From Gymnothorax reevesii (Eukaryota; Chordata; Actinopteri; Anguilliformes; Muraenidae): a DNA stretch of 64,000 bases. Positions 54,107-64,000 of this stretch are shown piece by piece. The notes below the pieces were generated by a model. It made no database searches, had not been told where the DNA came from, and worked only from the letters and a program-made list of their open reading frames with translations. The DNA lies in contig CM056578.1 of the NCBI GenBank assembly GCA_029721435.1, positions 13,826,313 through 13,890,312 of the forward strand. Direction: 5' to 3'. The position numbers and the translations under genes are program-made. The stretch's first letter is position 1; every line of letters begins with the position of its first letter.

Positions 54107-54320
54107 GCATAGTGCTGGTTGGAAATTTAGGTGCTACACTGTTGTGAACGGGACCAGGGAAACAGCGAGCAAGGAAAACGCTGTAATTTTTAAAAATATA
54201 GCATGCAATTGAAATGGGGTATTATTTTCAGGTAGGACCTCTTTTAGGCCACAAAAATATGCTGTTTCCCTGGTCCCGTTCACAACAGTGTATCACCTAA
54301 ATTTCCTCCCAGCACTATGC
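54107..54320. mobile_element. Long inverted-repeat (foldback/MITE-like) element
   Basis: The left arm (GCATAGTGCTGG, GAAATTTAGGTGCTACACTG, TTGTGAACGGGACCAGGGAA) and right arm (its reverse complement, ending CCCAGCACTATGC) pair over ~62 bp with few mismatches. They enclose an 85-bp AT-rich centre. There is no coding capacity and I could not see a clear target duplication. Confidence 0.75.
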
Positions 54321-55084
54321 CCTGGTGCGGCTACCTGGAGGAGATCAGAAAGTTTTCTACTGCATCTAATGTGAGTAGTGGCAATTTGTAGCTCATACAA
54401 CCCCACTACAAAAAATGTGAACTATCCCTTTAAGATACATGTTTGGGTTTGTTTACTGGTGCTGTGAAATGATCGTTTTACTTATCCATAGCCAGGGTCA
54501 GCTGGGTACTTGGCCATGGTGTGGGTTTAGGTATCTGATCCTACCAGGGTGAAAGCGTTCACGAAACGCGTTATAACGTGTCTGGTATAACAAACGATTT
54601 CTCTGCATTGCTATGGCAGAATTTTATCCACCTTTGAAAATTGTTCTGGCGAATAAAAAGCCAAAAATAAGTGGAGATCCGATTCAGATTTTTTTCAGTA
54701 GAAGTTATCGATTCGCTTGCTCCACATAAGCAACGCTTACGCTGTTTGTGTGTTTTTGCTATGGATTCATTTAGTAGCTTGGTGTCGGAATTGCATTTCG
54801 TTTTAGTGGAAATGGTTAACAGGAACTTTTAGCAAAGTTTCCATGGATAGCTAAGTGGGTGTATAACATGACACAGTACAGCTACAATCACATGCATGCA
54901 AGGCTAGACAGGATGAGCAAAACACTAAAATTTCAACTTGCAACTCATTGAAATCCTGCAGTAAACATTGCTGCAACACTTCAATTGCTTCCTCCTCCCG
55001 TAGGATTTAGGGTCAAACAAGTATGGTCTCACACCAAGACATGCCGCGGAGAGCTGTCCTGAAATACCTGCCATCTTGATTACC
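54321..55084. other. Stretch with a transposon-end-like motif at 54420-54437
   Basis: GTGAACTATCCCTTTAAG (54418-54435) is the reverse of a TTAAAGGGATAGTTCAC end common in fish DNA transposons. The partner end is not seen nearby. The rest is unassigned. Confidence 0.4.
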
Positions 55085-55342
55085 TGGTTTTTCAGATCTG
55101 CGCCCTCCTCCGTAATCAAAGCAGCCAGGCAGCCAATCAGGGCAGTGCCTCATTAGCATAGCCTCCCCGCCCATTTCAAAACAGCTTGTGCTTCAGGCTG
55201 GCACAGACGGGGTGAGAGAAAAGGTCTCACTAGGCCTGGATGTGTGTGATTTCTTTTTTGTAACTGAACTCTTAACATTATTTTACAGACCCATTGGACA
55301 TATTTTAAACAACTAAATACAGCATAATAGGGGACCTTTAAC
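55085..55342. repeat. Interspersed repeat fragment ending AATAGGGGACCTTTAA
   Basis: It contains GCCAATCAGGGCAGTGCCTC, CAGCTTGTGCTTCAGGCTGG, GGGGTGAGAGAAAAGG and a terminal GCATAATAGGGGACCTTTAA. I remember this order from a fish DNA-transposon-derived repeat with TTAA-type ends. Only the right part is recognisable. Confidence 0.4.
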
Positions 55343-55639
55343 AGACTGAATCAATCCAAACATCCTTGCTGCAAGCATGCAAGAAAACCTAATATAAACT
55401 GCAATTAACCAGAATTGAAAGACTGCTTTTATGCCACCTTAGCTGCCAATACAAAGCAGATAAAATATACAGGGAAGAGGGAACTAGAAGTTAATCTATC
55501 CTCACGACATGTATTTTTTTAGATTGAGAAATTTTTCAGCTTTTCAGCTGACCTGAACCAGAGGTCCGATGGTCTTACGTTTGTGGCCTGCTTGCTGGTT
55601 GTCATCAGTGGATGGTCAATGGTCGTCAGTCGTCTGTTG

Positions 55640-56530
55640 TTGTGCATGTGTAAAGCCAGTGGGCAGATGAGGCTGAAACTTGGCATGCATTTTCCCACCC
55701 CTGAGGATACAAAGTTTATGCAGGCATCCTGATTCATTTGCAAATATGGCCGCTGTGGCAGCCATCTTGAAAATGCTATTTTGACTCACTTGTCAATCAC
55801 TTCTGTAGCATATCAGCTTAAATGTGATTTATACATACTAAGTGCCAAGACTCAACACACTTATTCCAGGTCTTGGTGTATGTTTCATTAGGACCTTGGT
55901 TGCACTTCTATTACAAGGCCACACCCTTTAATTTGAGAAATACCTTAAAAAATCTTCTTCGTAAAAAGTACTTTACCAAGGAAGCTGAAACTTGGCTGGC
56001 ATATTCCTACACACGAGCACATCAAAGTTTATTTGAGGTATTCTGATCTAAGTTTAATTATGGCTGCCACGGCATCCATCTTAAAAATGCCATTTTGACT
56101 CATTTGTCAAAAATATCTGCAGCAATCCAGCTGAAATGTATATTCCAAGTTCTGATTTACGTTCCATTTTGACCCTCATTTGATCTTTCTTAAAAGGTCA
56201 CACCCCTAAATTTTATGAATATCTTTCAAAATCTTCTTCTCCGTAGCTACTTCACCAAGGGACCTGTAACTTAACATGCATGTTCCTACCCGTGAGTACA
56301 TCAAACTTTGTTCAAGGCATTCGGATCACATTTCAAATTTAGATGCCATCTTGGAAATCACCTCTTGATCCACATTTGTCAACTATATCTGCAGGGACTC
56401 TACTGTAGTTCAGTTTGTTGGTTTTGCACCGCAAGACATACATTCCAAATCTTGCCACACAATGACTTTCATTTCACTGCTGTCATTAGGATATGCCTTT
56501 AAGTTTTATGATATTTTAAAATCTTCGAAA
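55640..56530. repeat. Degenerate tandem array, about three ~270-315-bp units
   Basis: The block 'CTGAAACTTGGCATGCATTT... CATCAAAGTTT... TATGGCCGC...GCCATCTTGAAAATG...GACTCA.TTGTCAA' recurs from 55672, 55983 and 56262. The GCCATCTTG-equivalent positions are 55761, 56075 and 56345 (spacings 314 and 270). Between blocks, GGCCACACCCTTTAATTT and GGTCACACCCCTAAATTTTA also match. No coding signal. Confidence 0.75.
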
Positions 56531-57429
56531 CTTCTTGATCTATAAAATTAAAAATTTACTGACATCTTCTTGCCAATCAGGACACCTGGATTTCTTTAGA
56601 AGGTCAAGATTGGAATTCCAATATGGTTGCCAAAGTTTGTTTGCGCTATTCGAGTCTGACTCAAAGCATGCTCAAAATTCAAGGACAGACTGAAGATGTA
56701 GCTTCAGTCTTTGTTGTTATGGAAGCCTAATTTGAAATATGGCAGCTGTGGGGGCCATATTGTAGAGACTTTAGCTTATGGAATGTATCTCCTATTATTG
56801 CATCAAATTTGTTGAGTTGGCTGGTTGGTCCAAAAAACATTCTCAATGCCAAATCTTGCAGATTTTGCTATATTTTTATTAACTGGCCTTGATTAAATCT
56901 CATCGATATCCTATGCATTGAGTAATTCAGTGTTCAGGGGAGCAACAGTGCCGTGGCACTATTTTATTGGTGAAGTACTCTCCCTGTCTCTCTGCCTCGC
57001 TCCTGATTACTCCCTTTCTCCACTCCCCCTTTCAATCTCTTTCCTCCATTCTCTCTTTCTTCCGCTCTCCTCTTCCCTCTCTCTTTTCCTCTTCCTTTTA
57101 TCAGAACCAAAGCCGGTGCCGAAAAGATATTCTTTGAGGTTGTGACTGATTGTGTCACTGTTTTCAAATGTTATGTCTCCTACACATAGGCCACACTCCC
57201 CCAAATGCCCCCCCCCCTTTGACATAAAGATGCCCCACCACCTCCCCCCATCCATCCCCCCACCCACGGCCCTTTTCCTACCTACCCGCCCTTCCTGATA
57301 GCGCCCATAAAAGCATCATTGTAACCTGCCAAATGTGAACACGACTGAGAGAGATCCTTTATTTGTGTGAGTGGCCTGGTGCATTGAGAGGGCTCCGCTT
57401 TGACCTGCTTCCCGTACAGTCACTCCCGT
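56531..57429. other. Stretch with CT tract and C-runs; no gene
   Basis: 56700-56790 retains a faint fourth unit of the preceding array (ATATGGCAGCTGTGGGGGCC). A CT-rich tract lies at 56983-57100 and C-runs at 57205-57260. Confidence 0.45.
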
Positions 57430-57690
57430 TACGCAACAAGCCGTTTCCTGTTTCGCTGACCTGTCACCGCGGCCGCCATTGTGCCGGCGCTAACTATAGA
57501 ACTGCGTCCCTCAGGAAGCGGAGGCGGGCATGGGAGCGTTAAAGGGGGACAGGGGGAGAGACAGAGAGAGAGAGAGTCGCTAGAGTCATCACTGCCGCTG
57601 CGGCCGCTGCAGCGAATGAACTTGACGATGCACGTCACCCACAATGCCGTTCTTCCTGTCACCTTCAGAACTCAGTTTCCGAAAACCTTT
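57430..57690. promoter_or_regulatory. CpG island, candidate promoter
   Basis: CpG-dense sequence with CACCGCGGCCGCCATTGTG (57467-57485; the GCCGCCATT core resembles a YY1 site), GCCGCTGCGGCCGCTGCAGC (57593-57612) and no TATA box. A GA run (57560-57576) lies inside. This is the most convincing CpG island in the window. No clear first exon is identified. A plus-strand AATAAA at 58694, ~1 kb downstream, could mark a short transcript end. Confidence 0.5.
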
Positions 57691-58693
57691 TTGTTTTTGT
57701 GGGTGTACAAAGTAATAGAAAATTTAAATAAAAGAAAGGAAGAGATCTGGTCAAAGTGAAGCGGGCCGTTCACCTCGAGAAGCCTCACCTTTGTACCCAT
57801 TTACAACCGACTCCCTGTTGCCAAGCAACATCTCTCAGACACGATTTTTCTGAAAGGAAAAGTGCGAGGAAAAAAAATAGGGAAAAATGGAGGAGACGTC
57901 AGGAGGGAACGTAACCAGTTGCCAGACTGATGCCTGTCTGACTGTTACTGGGCTCAGTAAAGCATAATATAGCACTGGCATGACACCAAGAAGCCTTTAT
58001 GTATAAAGAGATTAAATCCTTTGGACAAATAAAGAAAGAAAAAACAGCAGGCTGGCTATTCACTGCCCTCCACCCCCAGGCTTTGGGCTTCTTGTCCTGG
58101 CTGAAAACTGCATTTCCCACAATCCTTGGGGACTAGAGAAATGGTGGCTGTGTCTTCCCAGATTTGTCTCACAGAAGAAGTGGCATGGGGGAGGCGGGGT
58201 GGTTGGAATGAGAGACTGACCACACTACAGGAGCGTGACTTCTGTCAGGGTCCAGAAGAAACTCTTTCTATCTTCCCTTGAATTATTGCCTTTTCTTACA
58301 CTTTTATATTGCATTCTATTTAACTGTGTTACATATTGCATCAGAATACAATGCGCCAATGCCATTGTCTTGGGTGACATTTGTGGTGGAAATATTGGTC
58401 ACACCCTTCAACAACACTCCAATAAGGGTTGCATGTATTGCCATTAACTAATAGTGCTGTTAACTGCTAAGTACTGTATGCATTTTCTGAAATGTCATAT
58501 TATATCTATTGAGTGCCTCTTGTTTTTTCATTGTTTTTTTTCTGGGGGTGGGGTGACAGAGTGTTTTTTCAGAAAGTTTCAATTCGGCTTCATTGATTCA
58601 AAAATCGTCTTTTATCGTCTTTATGGGTATTTTTCCATTGTCACATAATTGAGTCGTATTATGCTCTGATGTTATATAAATCAATTCGTTCAG
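57691..58693. other. Stretch downstream of CpG island; no recognised exon
   Basis: Open frames (57899-58120 minus; 58235-58447 and 58454-58648 plus) have no domain. CCCACAATCCTTGG at 58097-58110 resembles the cores of ubiquitous-promoter zinc-finger sites, but alone it is weak. Confidence 0.4.
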
Positions 58694-58699
58694 AATAAA
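58694..58699 (+). terminator. Poly(A) signal-like AATAAA with GT-rich downstream
   Basis: AATAAA is followed ~25 bases later by CATATGTGTGTCCTCTT. It is only suggestive without an upstream exon. Confidence 0.25.
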
Positions 58700-59694
58700 T
58701 GGGGTCCCAACTGTAATCATATGTGTGTCCTCTTCCGAAGTAAAATGATCATTGGTCACTGAACTGTTATCCTCTTTAACTCTAAACTTCCATACACAGG
58801 GTCATCAAGTCCAGCTGCTTTATTCAAACCAGTGGATCTTTTGGCCAATTTTAAATTGTAGAGAAGATCTCAAGGTTTCTAAAGATCCCAAACATATCCT
58901 GTTGAATTACAACTAGTATAAACTGATGCACATGAACTAGATATTTTCAATCTGATGTAATGCTGCGGCTATAAAAACATGGCATCCTGGGTTTGGAAAT
59001 CCAAGCAGTTTAAGGAGTTTTAATTAGCTCATTATGCAATTCTGCCAAACTAACACGACCATCTTGGATGAGATTTAGAATTGAAGTATTTTCTGCAAAC
59101 CTTATTCACATTAGTTCTATTGTATATCTATTGTAATGAGAGGAGATGACATTATTTGTTCAATCAGTCTTCTCCTTTCCCTCTCTTTTTCTTTGCTCTC
59201 TTCAACCGCCCGGTCCCTCCCTCCCCCATCCTCCCATCCGACTCATTCTGTCTTTTCTCCGTCCTTTCTTTTCCGGCATTCTGGGGGTAAACAGAGGAAA
59301 ATTGCCTTGCTGAGAGATGGGGGATCGGCGGGTCAGACACGCTTGCGTTTTCCCCGCTTTGCATTCTATGGACGGGTTCACTTTCAGAGGGTAATTTTGG
59401 GCTGGGGTGGGTCCACACTGCGCTCCCCTCGCTATCACTCATGTTGACAGGAAGTAAAGGGTTGATAAAAATGAGGGGGCTACAGAGATAGAACAGCCCC
59501 CCATCTCCCGGCCCATTGAACATTATCAATTTATAACAACGGAGGGACGCAAGGAATGTTACATTTCAAAATTACGATAGAAGAAGAAACTGGAAGCGTC
59601 GGAAGGAGTGACTTAGCCCACGGACATGTTAAGTACCCTTCAATATCAAAATTAACACAAGTTAACCGAGAGTGAAGGAATGGCGGGGGCTTTT
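58700..59694. other. Stretch without recognised genes
   Basis: A CT-rich tract lies at 59168-59275. The 103-121 aa overlapping frames at 59136-59529 lie on both strands and are low-complexity in part. Confidence 0.45.
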
Positions 59695-59699
59695 TTTAA

Positions 59700-59960
59700 C
59701 CTTATTTAACCAGGGTACTTCTACAAAGTATGTGTATCTGGATTTCATGAATGACCTCGGAGAAAACACCAGATTGAAAAGTTACAAGCGGCACTGTTAT
59801 AGAAACAGGGGAAAAGGCCCTGAAGCTGTTTTGGGGTCAGGGGCCTTGCTCAAGGGCCCAACAGCAGAACTCTTCACAGGTGCTATCCAGGTGCATGCTG
59901 TAACTCAAAACCTTTCTGGGGGCTTGAGCCAACAGCTCTACAGTTACCATGGTTACTGCT
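59700..59960 (+). repeat. SINE-like teleost repeat copy
   Basis: ACCTTATTTAACCAGGGTAC is followed by GGTCAGGGGCCTTGCTCAAG, GGCCCAACAGCAG and GGGGGCTTGAGCC, the best-preserved copy of this family in the window. Confidence 0.7.
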
Positions 59961-60393
59961 AAGCCTTCCTGCCGGCCCTATGCAATACTAGCCAGACATA
60001 GTGACACAACTTAAAGAATATCATCAAAGTTGATATATTCTGCCTCTGCATTGAAGCAATATTGGAAGAACGTTTGTGCTACGTAAGTCAACAGAAAAGA
60101 TGCACTGTGAACTGCAGGAAAATTAATGCATCCACCAGTTTTTCTTTTTGTCTATTTTTTTATTGCTATGATGGATAGATTAATTTAACGCTTCTTGCAG
60201 CTGGTTTCTGCTCTGGCTCCATCAAGTGTGCAGTGCTCACCAGGAATGCTCTGCAGGTAAGCGAGGCCAACCCCTCATCTGAGTGCTTTTTGGGGCGGGA
60301 AGCTAAGTTAGGAGGCTCCGGTGTTCACATATACCCAGGGAACAAGGGCCTTTGGGTGAAGGTCTGCTTTCACACACTGGAGAGATGATCTGT
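59961..60393. other. Stretch without recognised features
   Basis: Mixed, AT-leaning sequence. Nothing recognised. Confidence 0.5.
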
Positions 60394-60480
60394 GTATGTG
60401 TGTGTGTGTGTGTGTGTACAAGTAGGTGTTTGTGCATGTGTATATGTAATGAGTGTTTTTAGTGTGTATGTGTGCATGTT

Positions 60481-60520
<40 letters not shown>
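60394..60520. repeat. TG-rich microsatellites
   Basis: TG runs at 60396-60418 and 60483-60520, with looser TG between and after (to about 60572). Confidence 0.93.
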
Positions 60521-60523
<3 letters not shown>

Positions 60524-60664
60524 TTGTGTACGTATAACTATGTGCATGTATTTGTGTGTGCATGTGTATATTTCGTGAGGGCTTATGTGTTCTGGCATGT
60601 TTGAGTATGGGTGAAATATCCAATTACCGCACAATTACCCCTAGGGACAGACAAATCATGAAAG

Positions 60665-61007
60665 TCAATATTGATTAAAAAAAACTTTATTACAGTGGAA
60701 GACCAACATGTTGGCTCCATGAAAAACCTGATTATTCACACCCTGTGCTCCTAACATGTTAGTTTTGGTGTAGTACACTAGATCTGCATCATACACTCAT
60801 TATTATCCCTGTGGATAGGAATACCACTAATTTCATCACCAGACATGTCCAGAACGTCTCCAAACTCAGTATACATGTACAAATACAAAACAGGTTGCAG
60901 GTCTCTTTTAGAGTCACAAATTATACCACCTAAAATTCCTTTGAGAAAAAAAGTATGTGGTATTGGGTTAATTGCTGTTGCATTTGATAACAATGCAGTA
61001 GGGGCAT
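60665..61007 (-). other. Terminal-exon-like segment with an unrecognised 77-codon frame
   Basis: On the minus strand a pyrimidine-rich run with a branch-point-like TTTTAAC ends in AG at 61009-61008. An open frame of 76 complete codons then runs 61005-60778 (IPHTFFLKGILGGIICDSK... LYMYTEFGDVLDMSGDEISG) to TAG. AATAAA follows 87 bases later (60691-60686). Acceptor, open frame, stop and poly(A) signal in correct order suggest the last exon of a gene, or of a transposon whose ends are nearby (61070-61968). Composition is non-repetitive and protein-like. I do not recognise the family. Confidence 0.35.
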
Positions 61008-61069
61008 CTTAGGTTAAAATATGAAGAGGCTCCTCCAAGGCTAAGTGGTATTTCTAATAGAAAAACTGA

Positions 61070-61968
61070 TTATGTAACGTCAGACACTTTTATAATTTTT
61101 ACCAAAATACAGCCCCGGGGGATAGGATATGATGTCTGTGTTTTATAATGTGTATCTTTACCCGAAAAACACAACAGCAGTGACATATATTGGATATGTA
61201 CACTTATATGAGCAGAAATCTAAATAAAATAGATACGATGTAATGTCAGACACCATTTATAATCTATGCCTCTGTGATTGACTACAGGAGGTATATAACT
61301 CGTCAAATGCCGGGCATACACTGTGCGATTTTTTCAATCGCGGTAATAAGCTGCTGTTCATACTGTACGAGTGAATCGCAGGGGTTTAAACTTTGCATCT
61401 CACGATTCCTGTTCTCACACTATACGGTCCGATGGTCTGGTGCGTTCTGATTGCTCACACTACACGACACGTCGGACACTGCCACAGCTCAACCAGTCGA
61501 CCCTCCATTGGCGGCGTCCATATAATGTGCTGTGCCGCCATACTGTTTTGTTGACATTCTCTTCCGTATCAATGTTTGCGCATGCGCAGCTTGACAGATT
61601 GGGGTAAATCGGCTCGTGCAGCTGCTTCAACAGTGCGAGAGCCTCACGTAGGGCGACCAGGATTTCAAACAAGTTTGATTTTCTCCCGATCGATCGGGAG
61701 GTGGTCAGGAGGTGTTAATCGCTTCTCGTTACCCCGTATACACTACACGATGACAGACGCAAGATTGAGCCAAAATTCGGCCCGACTTCCAAAAAAGTCG
61801 CACGACTGAAAAATCGTGGCAAAAAGGGCCAAAAATAGCGCAGTGTATGCCCAGTTTAAAACAAGGCGCCTCTGACGACTATCGAGATCACTTCCGCCGG
61901 TTAATCTATGGCGTCTCAAAGTTATGCACCTCGATAGAACGAATAAAAGTGTCTGACGTTACATCGAG
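61070..61968. mobile_element. Inverted-repeat element with TGTAACGTCAGACAC motif, hosting a second MITE
   Basis: TATGTAACGTCAGACACTTT (61073) and GATGTAATGTCAGACACCAT (61238) on the plus strand are matched by the reverse complement AAAAGTGTCTGACGTTACAT at about 61946-61967. The outer arms may delimit an ~0.9-kb non-autonomous DNA element. A separate element, with its own ends, sits inside (61311-61853). Boundaries are approximate and no target duplication was confirmed. Confidence 0.45.
61311..61853. mobile_element. Non-autonomous DNA transposon, ends CGGGCATACACTG/CAGTGTATGCCCAG
   Basis: The left end CGGGCATACACTGTGCGATT is mirrored by the right end AAATAGCGCAGTGTATGCCC. Internal words also mirror (TTTTTCAATCG against CGACTGAAAAATCG). 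It is 543 bp, CpG-rich, with no transposase. The class is uncertain; a PIF/Harbinger- or ISL2EU-like type would be worth checking. No clear target duplication is visible. Confidence 0.7.
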
Positions 61969-62042
61969 CGAAGTACATGCACAGGGACTTAACGGAGGCA
62001 AGAATCGATACTGGTGAGGATTGTTGAAAATAATCATAAATA

Positions 62043-62362
62043 CAGTGCTGTGGAAAAGTATTCGCCCCCTTCCTGATTTCTTTCTTTTTTGTACATTTTT
62101 CACTCTTAAATGTTTCAGATCATTAAACAAATTTTAATAGAAGACAAAGACAACCTAAGGACAAAAAGCAGTTTTGAAATGATGATTTCTTTTATGAAGG
62201 GAAAAAAGCAATCCAAACCTACCTGGCCCTATGTGAAAAAGTAATTGCCCCCCTTGTTAAATCATTAATTAACTGTGATTAACCACTTTTTCCAGTGGTT
62301 TCCAAACCTGTTGAATCAAGAAATCACTTAAATCAACCCTGTTTCACAAAGTGAAGTAGGCG
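62043..62362 (+). mobile_element. Tc1-like transposon, family A, copy 3, 5' end only
   Basis: TA followed by CAGTGCTGTGGAAAAGTATT and CGCCCCCTTCC begins the family A left end. The 5' non-coding part (GTAATTGCCCCCCTTG at 62240) continues to AAATCACTTAAATC and AAAGTGAAGTAGG near 62362, where similarity stops. The transposase gene and right end are missing. Confidence 0.85.
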
Positions 62363-62794
62363 CTCCGCACTAATAGGTGCTGCGTGCTCTCCCCGATTAC
62401 GTAAGAAGACAATCACTTATCTGGACGTGTATTTGCTGTATTTAAATCAACGTTATTCAAATTTCCATACTTGTCGACTCTCACGCAAATAGCTTGAGCC
62501 ACAGGCTGCCTATTTAAATGCCAAGTGCCATTTTTTTTTTTAATCAACCCACGCAATATCGAAAGTGAAAGGCGATATTTCATTGGAAGGTGGAACTGAT
62601 CAATCAACACAAAGCACTGGCCTGTTAATAAGTAAATTATTTGTGTGTGAGAGAACCCATGTCTTCAGTTGCCAATCACGATAATTGGAAAACGCGTCAG
62701 TAAAGGAAAATGATTGAGAACTAGCCAGGACTAATTGTCATAAAGGGACATGTCTGTGTCCCCCCCAATCCCCGGTTCTAGAACCCTCACTGGT
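62363..62794. other. Stretch without recognised features
   Basis: Single-copy-looking sequence with a T run at 62532-62541. No gene. Confidence 0.5.
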
Positions 62795-63415
62795 TAAAAC
62801 TCTGCCATGCAAATTTCAAACCAAGATCCTGAAATGTTATGGCCTTTGCTGGGCTGGAGCTCATTTTAGATAGACTGAGGCAAAGTGGGAGACTGTCCTG
62901 TGGTCTGACCGATTAAAAGTGTGAAATTATTTTGGAAATCATGGATGCCGCATCCTCCGGATCAAAGAGAAGAGGGACCATCCAGCTTATTATCAGTGGC
63001 ATGGGTCCAGTGGCACATCTGTGAAGACACTATTATTAATGCTAAACAATATATACAAGTTTTGGAGTGTCATGTACTGCCATTCGGGCATGTTTGACGA
63101 GGTAGGCCTTGTTTATTTCAGCAAAAAAAAAAAAAAAGCCATATTACGAAACATTCTGCATGTATTACAACAGCATGGCTCTGTAGTAAAAGAAGCTGGG
63201 TGCTAAACTGGCCTGCCTATAGGCCTGACCTTTCGCCCACCGAAAATACTTGACGCATTATGTGACAAAGGAGTCTGTGAAGTGTTGCTCAGCTGAAAGG
63301 CTATATCAAGCAAGAATAGGAAAACATTTTGTTTCAAAACTATACAGTTGGTCACCTCAGATCCCAAACACTTTCAGAGTATTGGTAAAAGAAAAGGTAA
63401 TGCAACACAGTGGTA
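62795..63415 (+). pseudogene. Mariner/Tc1-type transposase, decayed
   Basis: Readable words are ALKLCHAK-like at 62797, VLWSDRLK (first Asp), HGCRILRIKEKR, HICED...LMLNNIYKFWSV, and LNWPAYRPDLSPTENT (third motif, Glu present). At the second catalytic motif, where QQDNAKPH is expected, a 15-A run (63122-63137) gives QQKKKK, so Asp is lost, probably through A-tract slippage. Several stops are present. The C-terminal KSVLSQVPNTF..LVKEKVMQHSGKH-like tail is near 63355-63415. Confidence 0.82.
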
Positions 63416-63621
63416 AACATTGACCCTGAAACATGTTGTTGTCATAAAATTCAAAATGTGCAAATGTTTTTCATAAAGAAAAAAAAAAAAAAAAAATCTG
63501 TTTCAACATTTGATATGTTGTCTTTGCACTATTTTCACTGTTAAATATAGGGTTTAAATAATTGCATTTAGTTTCTATTTACATTTTATACAGCTTCCCA
63601 ACTTTTGTGGAAATGGGGTTG
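62795..63621 (+). mobile_element. Mariner/Tc1-type transposon, fourth family, 5'-truncated
   Basis: The right end is CCCAACTTTTGTGGAAATGG then GGTTG followed by TA (63622-63623), the 'caactt..tggaa.tggggttgta' end common in fish. Homology starts abruptly at about 62795 in the middle of the transposase, with no left terminal repeat. Confidence 0.82.
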
Positions 63622-64000
63622 TATGTATGTGTATTTGTATTTGTAACAATACTAGTATGTGTGGGTGCATTGTCTTTGTGTTGTGCGTGTACTTGTGTAT
63701 ATGTGTTGACTGTGTTTGTGTTTTCTGTATAATTAGTGTACGGGTATGCATGTCGCATTATGATTTAACCATAACATGCATTTCCTTTCCATGTGTTGTC
63801 CTACGAGATAAAACCATGCAACCAGACCTGAAAGAAGTATGTTTATTTAATAAAAGAATTAGGGAAAACCTGGAGCCTGATACAGATGCGCGGAGCCTGG
63901 TTTTACCTTCATCATACAAATGTAAACCCCCTTTTAAGCTGAAATTTCCATTTTTTAACTGCTGTTTAGCTTTTGGATTAAAAAAAGAGAACTTCCTGTG
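63622..64000. other. Stretch without recognised features
   Basis: Loose TG/TGTA repeats to 63740, then single-copy-looking DNA to the end of the window. Confidence 0.5.

Noticed and set aside
1..64000. tRNA, rRNA or known microRNA genes
   Set aside because: I looked for cloverleaf-type A/B boxes, rRNA cores and familiar microRNA seeds in hairpins and saw none I could support by eye.

Overview
This window reads as vertebrate, very probably ray-finned fish (teleost), nuclear DNA. The evidence is dense dinucleotide microsatellites (mostly TG/CA), many decayed Tc1/mariner elements with 'TACAGTG...' or 'AGGTCCATAAATATTTGGACA'-type ends, hAT-type non-autonomous elements with 8-bp target duplications, a fish-type Ty3/Gypsy retrotransposon with a SCAN-like Gag, and the common teleost repeat carrying GGCCTTGCTCAAGGGCCC. 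Nothing looks bacterial or phage-like. I find no confident host protein-coding exon. Most open frames are translations of (TG)n, (CT)n or transposon remnants, so the window is best read as intergenic or intronic DNA between larger genes.

Layout. Positions 1-1185 look like the 3' end of a plus-strand gene (possible last codons at 2-55, poly(A) signal at 1159). Positions 1685-2764 hold a 5'-truncated Tc1-like copy (family A). Positions 4.8-7.3 kb hold CpG-rich DNA with two consensus CRE sites, then pyrimidine tracts and TG microsatellites. Positions 9320-11565 are a full-length but dead Tc1-like element (family B), broken by a SINE-like fragment and by a 388-bp hAT-type MITE with a perfect 8-bp target duplication. 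Positions 12.9-16.4 kb are microsatellite-rich and include a Tc1/mariner-type MITE. Positions 20.9-22.8 kb hold a SINE-like copy, a hAT-type MITE built around five 90-bp repeats, and a Tc1 remnant. Positions 23-32 kb are mostly single-copy, partly resembling conserved non-coding sequence, with a small mariner MITE and two Tc1 transposase tails.

Positions 33318-37213 are a minus-strand Ty3/Gypsy (Gmr1-like) LTR element. It has both LTRs, a polypurine tract, RNase H, RT and Gag, but its protease segment is inverted and its integrase is missing. Positions 37.5-38.2 kb are a repeat with a 315-bp internal duplication and a 34-bp palindrome. Positions 39.1-40.1 kb are a third Tc1 family (C). Positions 42.8-43.9 kb are an old diverged tandem duplication. 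Positions 49188-51616 are a second family A copy split by a ~1-kb candidate solo LTR. Positions 54-56.5 kb hold a long-arm inverted-repeat element, a further repeat fragment and a degenerate ~300-bp tandem array. Position 57.5 kb is a CpG island. Positions 60.7-62 kb hold a minus-strand piece shaped like a terminal exon, beside nested inverted-repeat elements. Positions 62.0-63.6 kb hold two more Tc1/mariner fragments.

The genes here do not work together as a system. The window is a layered record of transposon insertion and decay. Family names rest on remembered motifs and sequence structure, with no database search.
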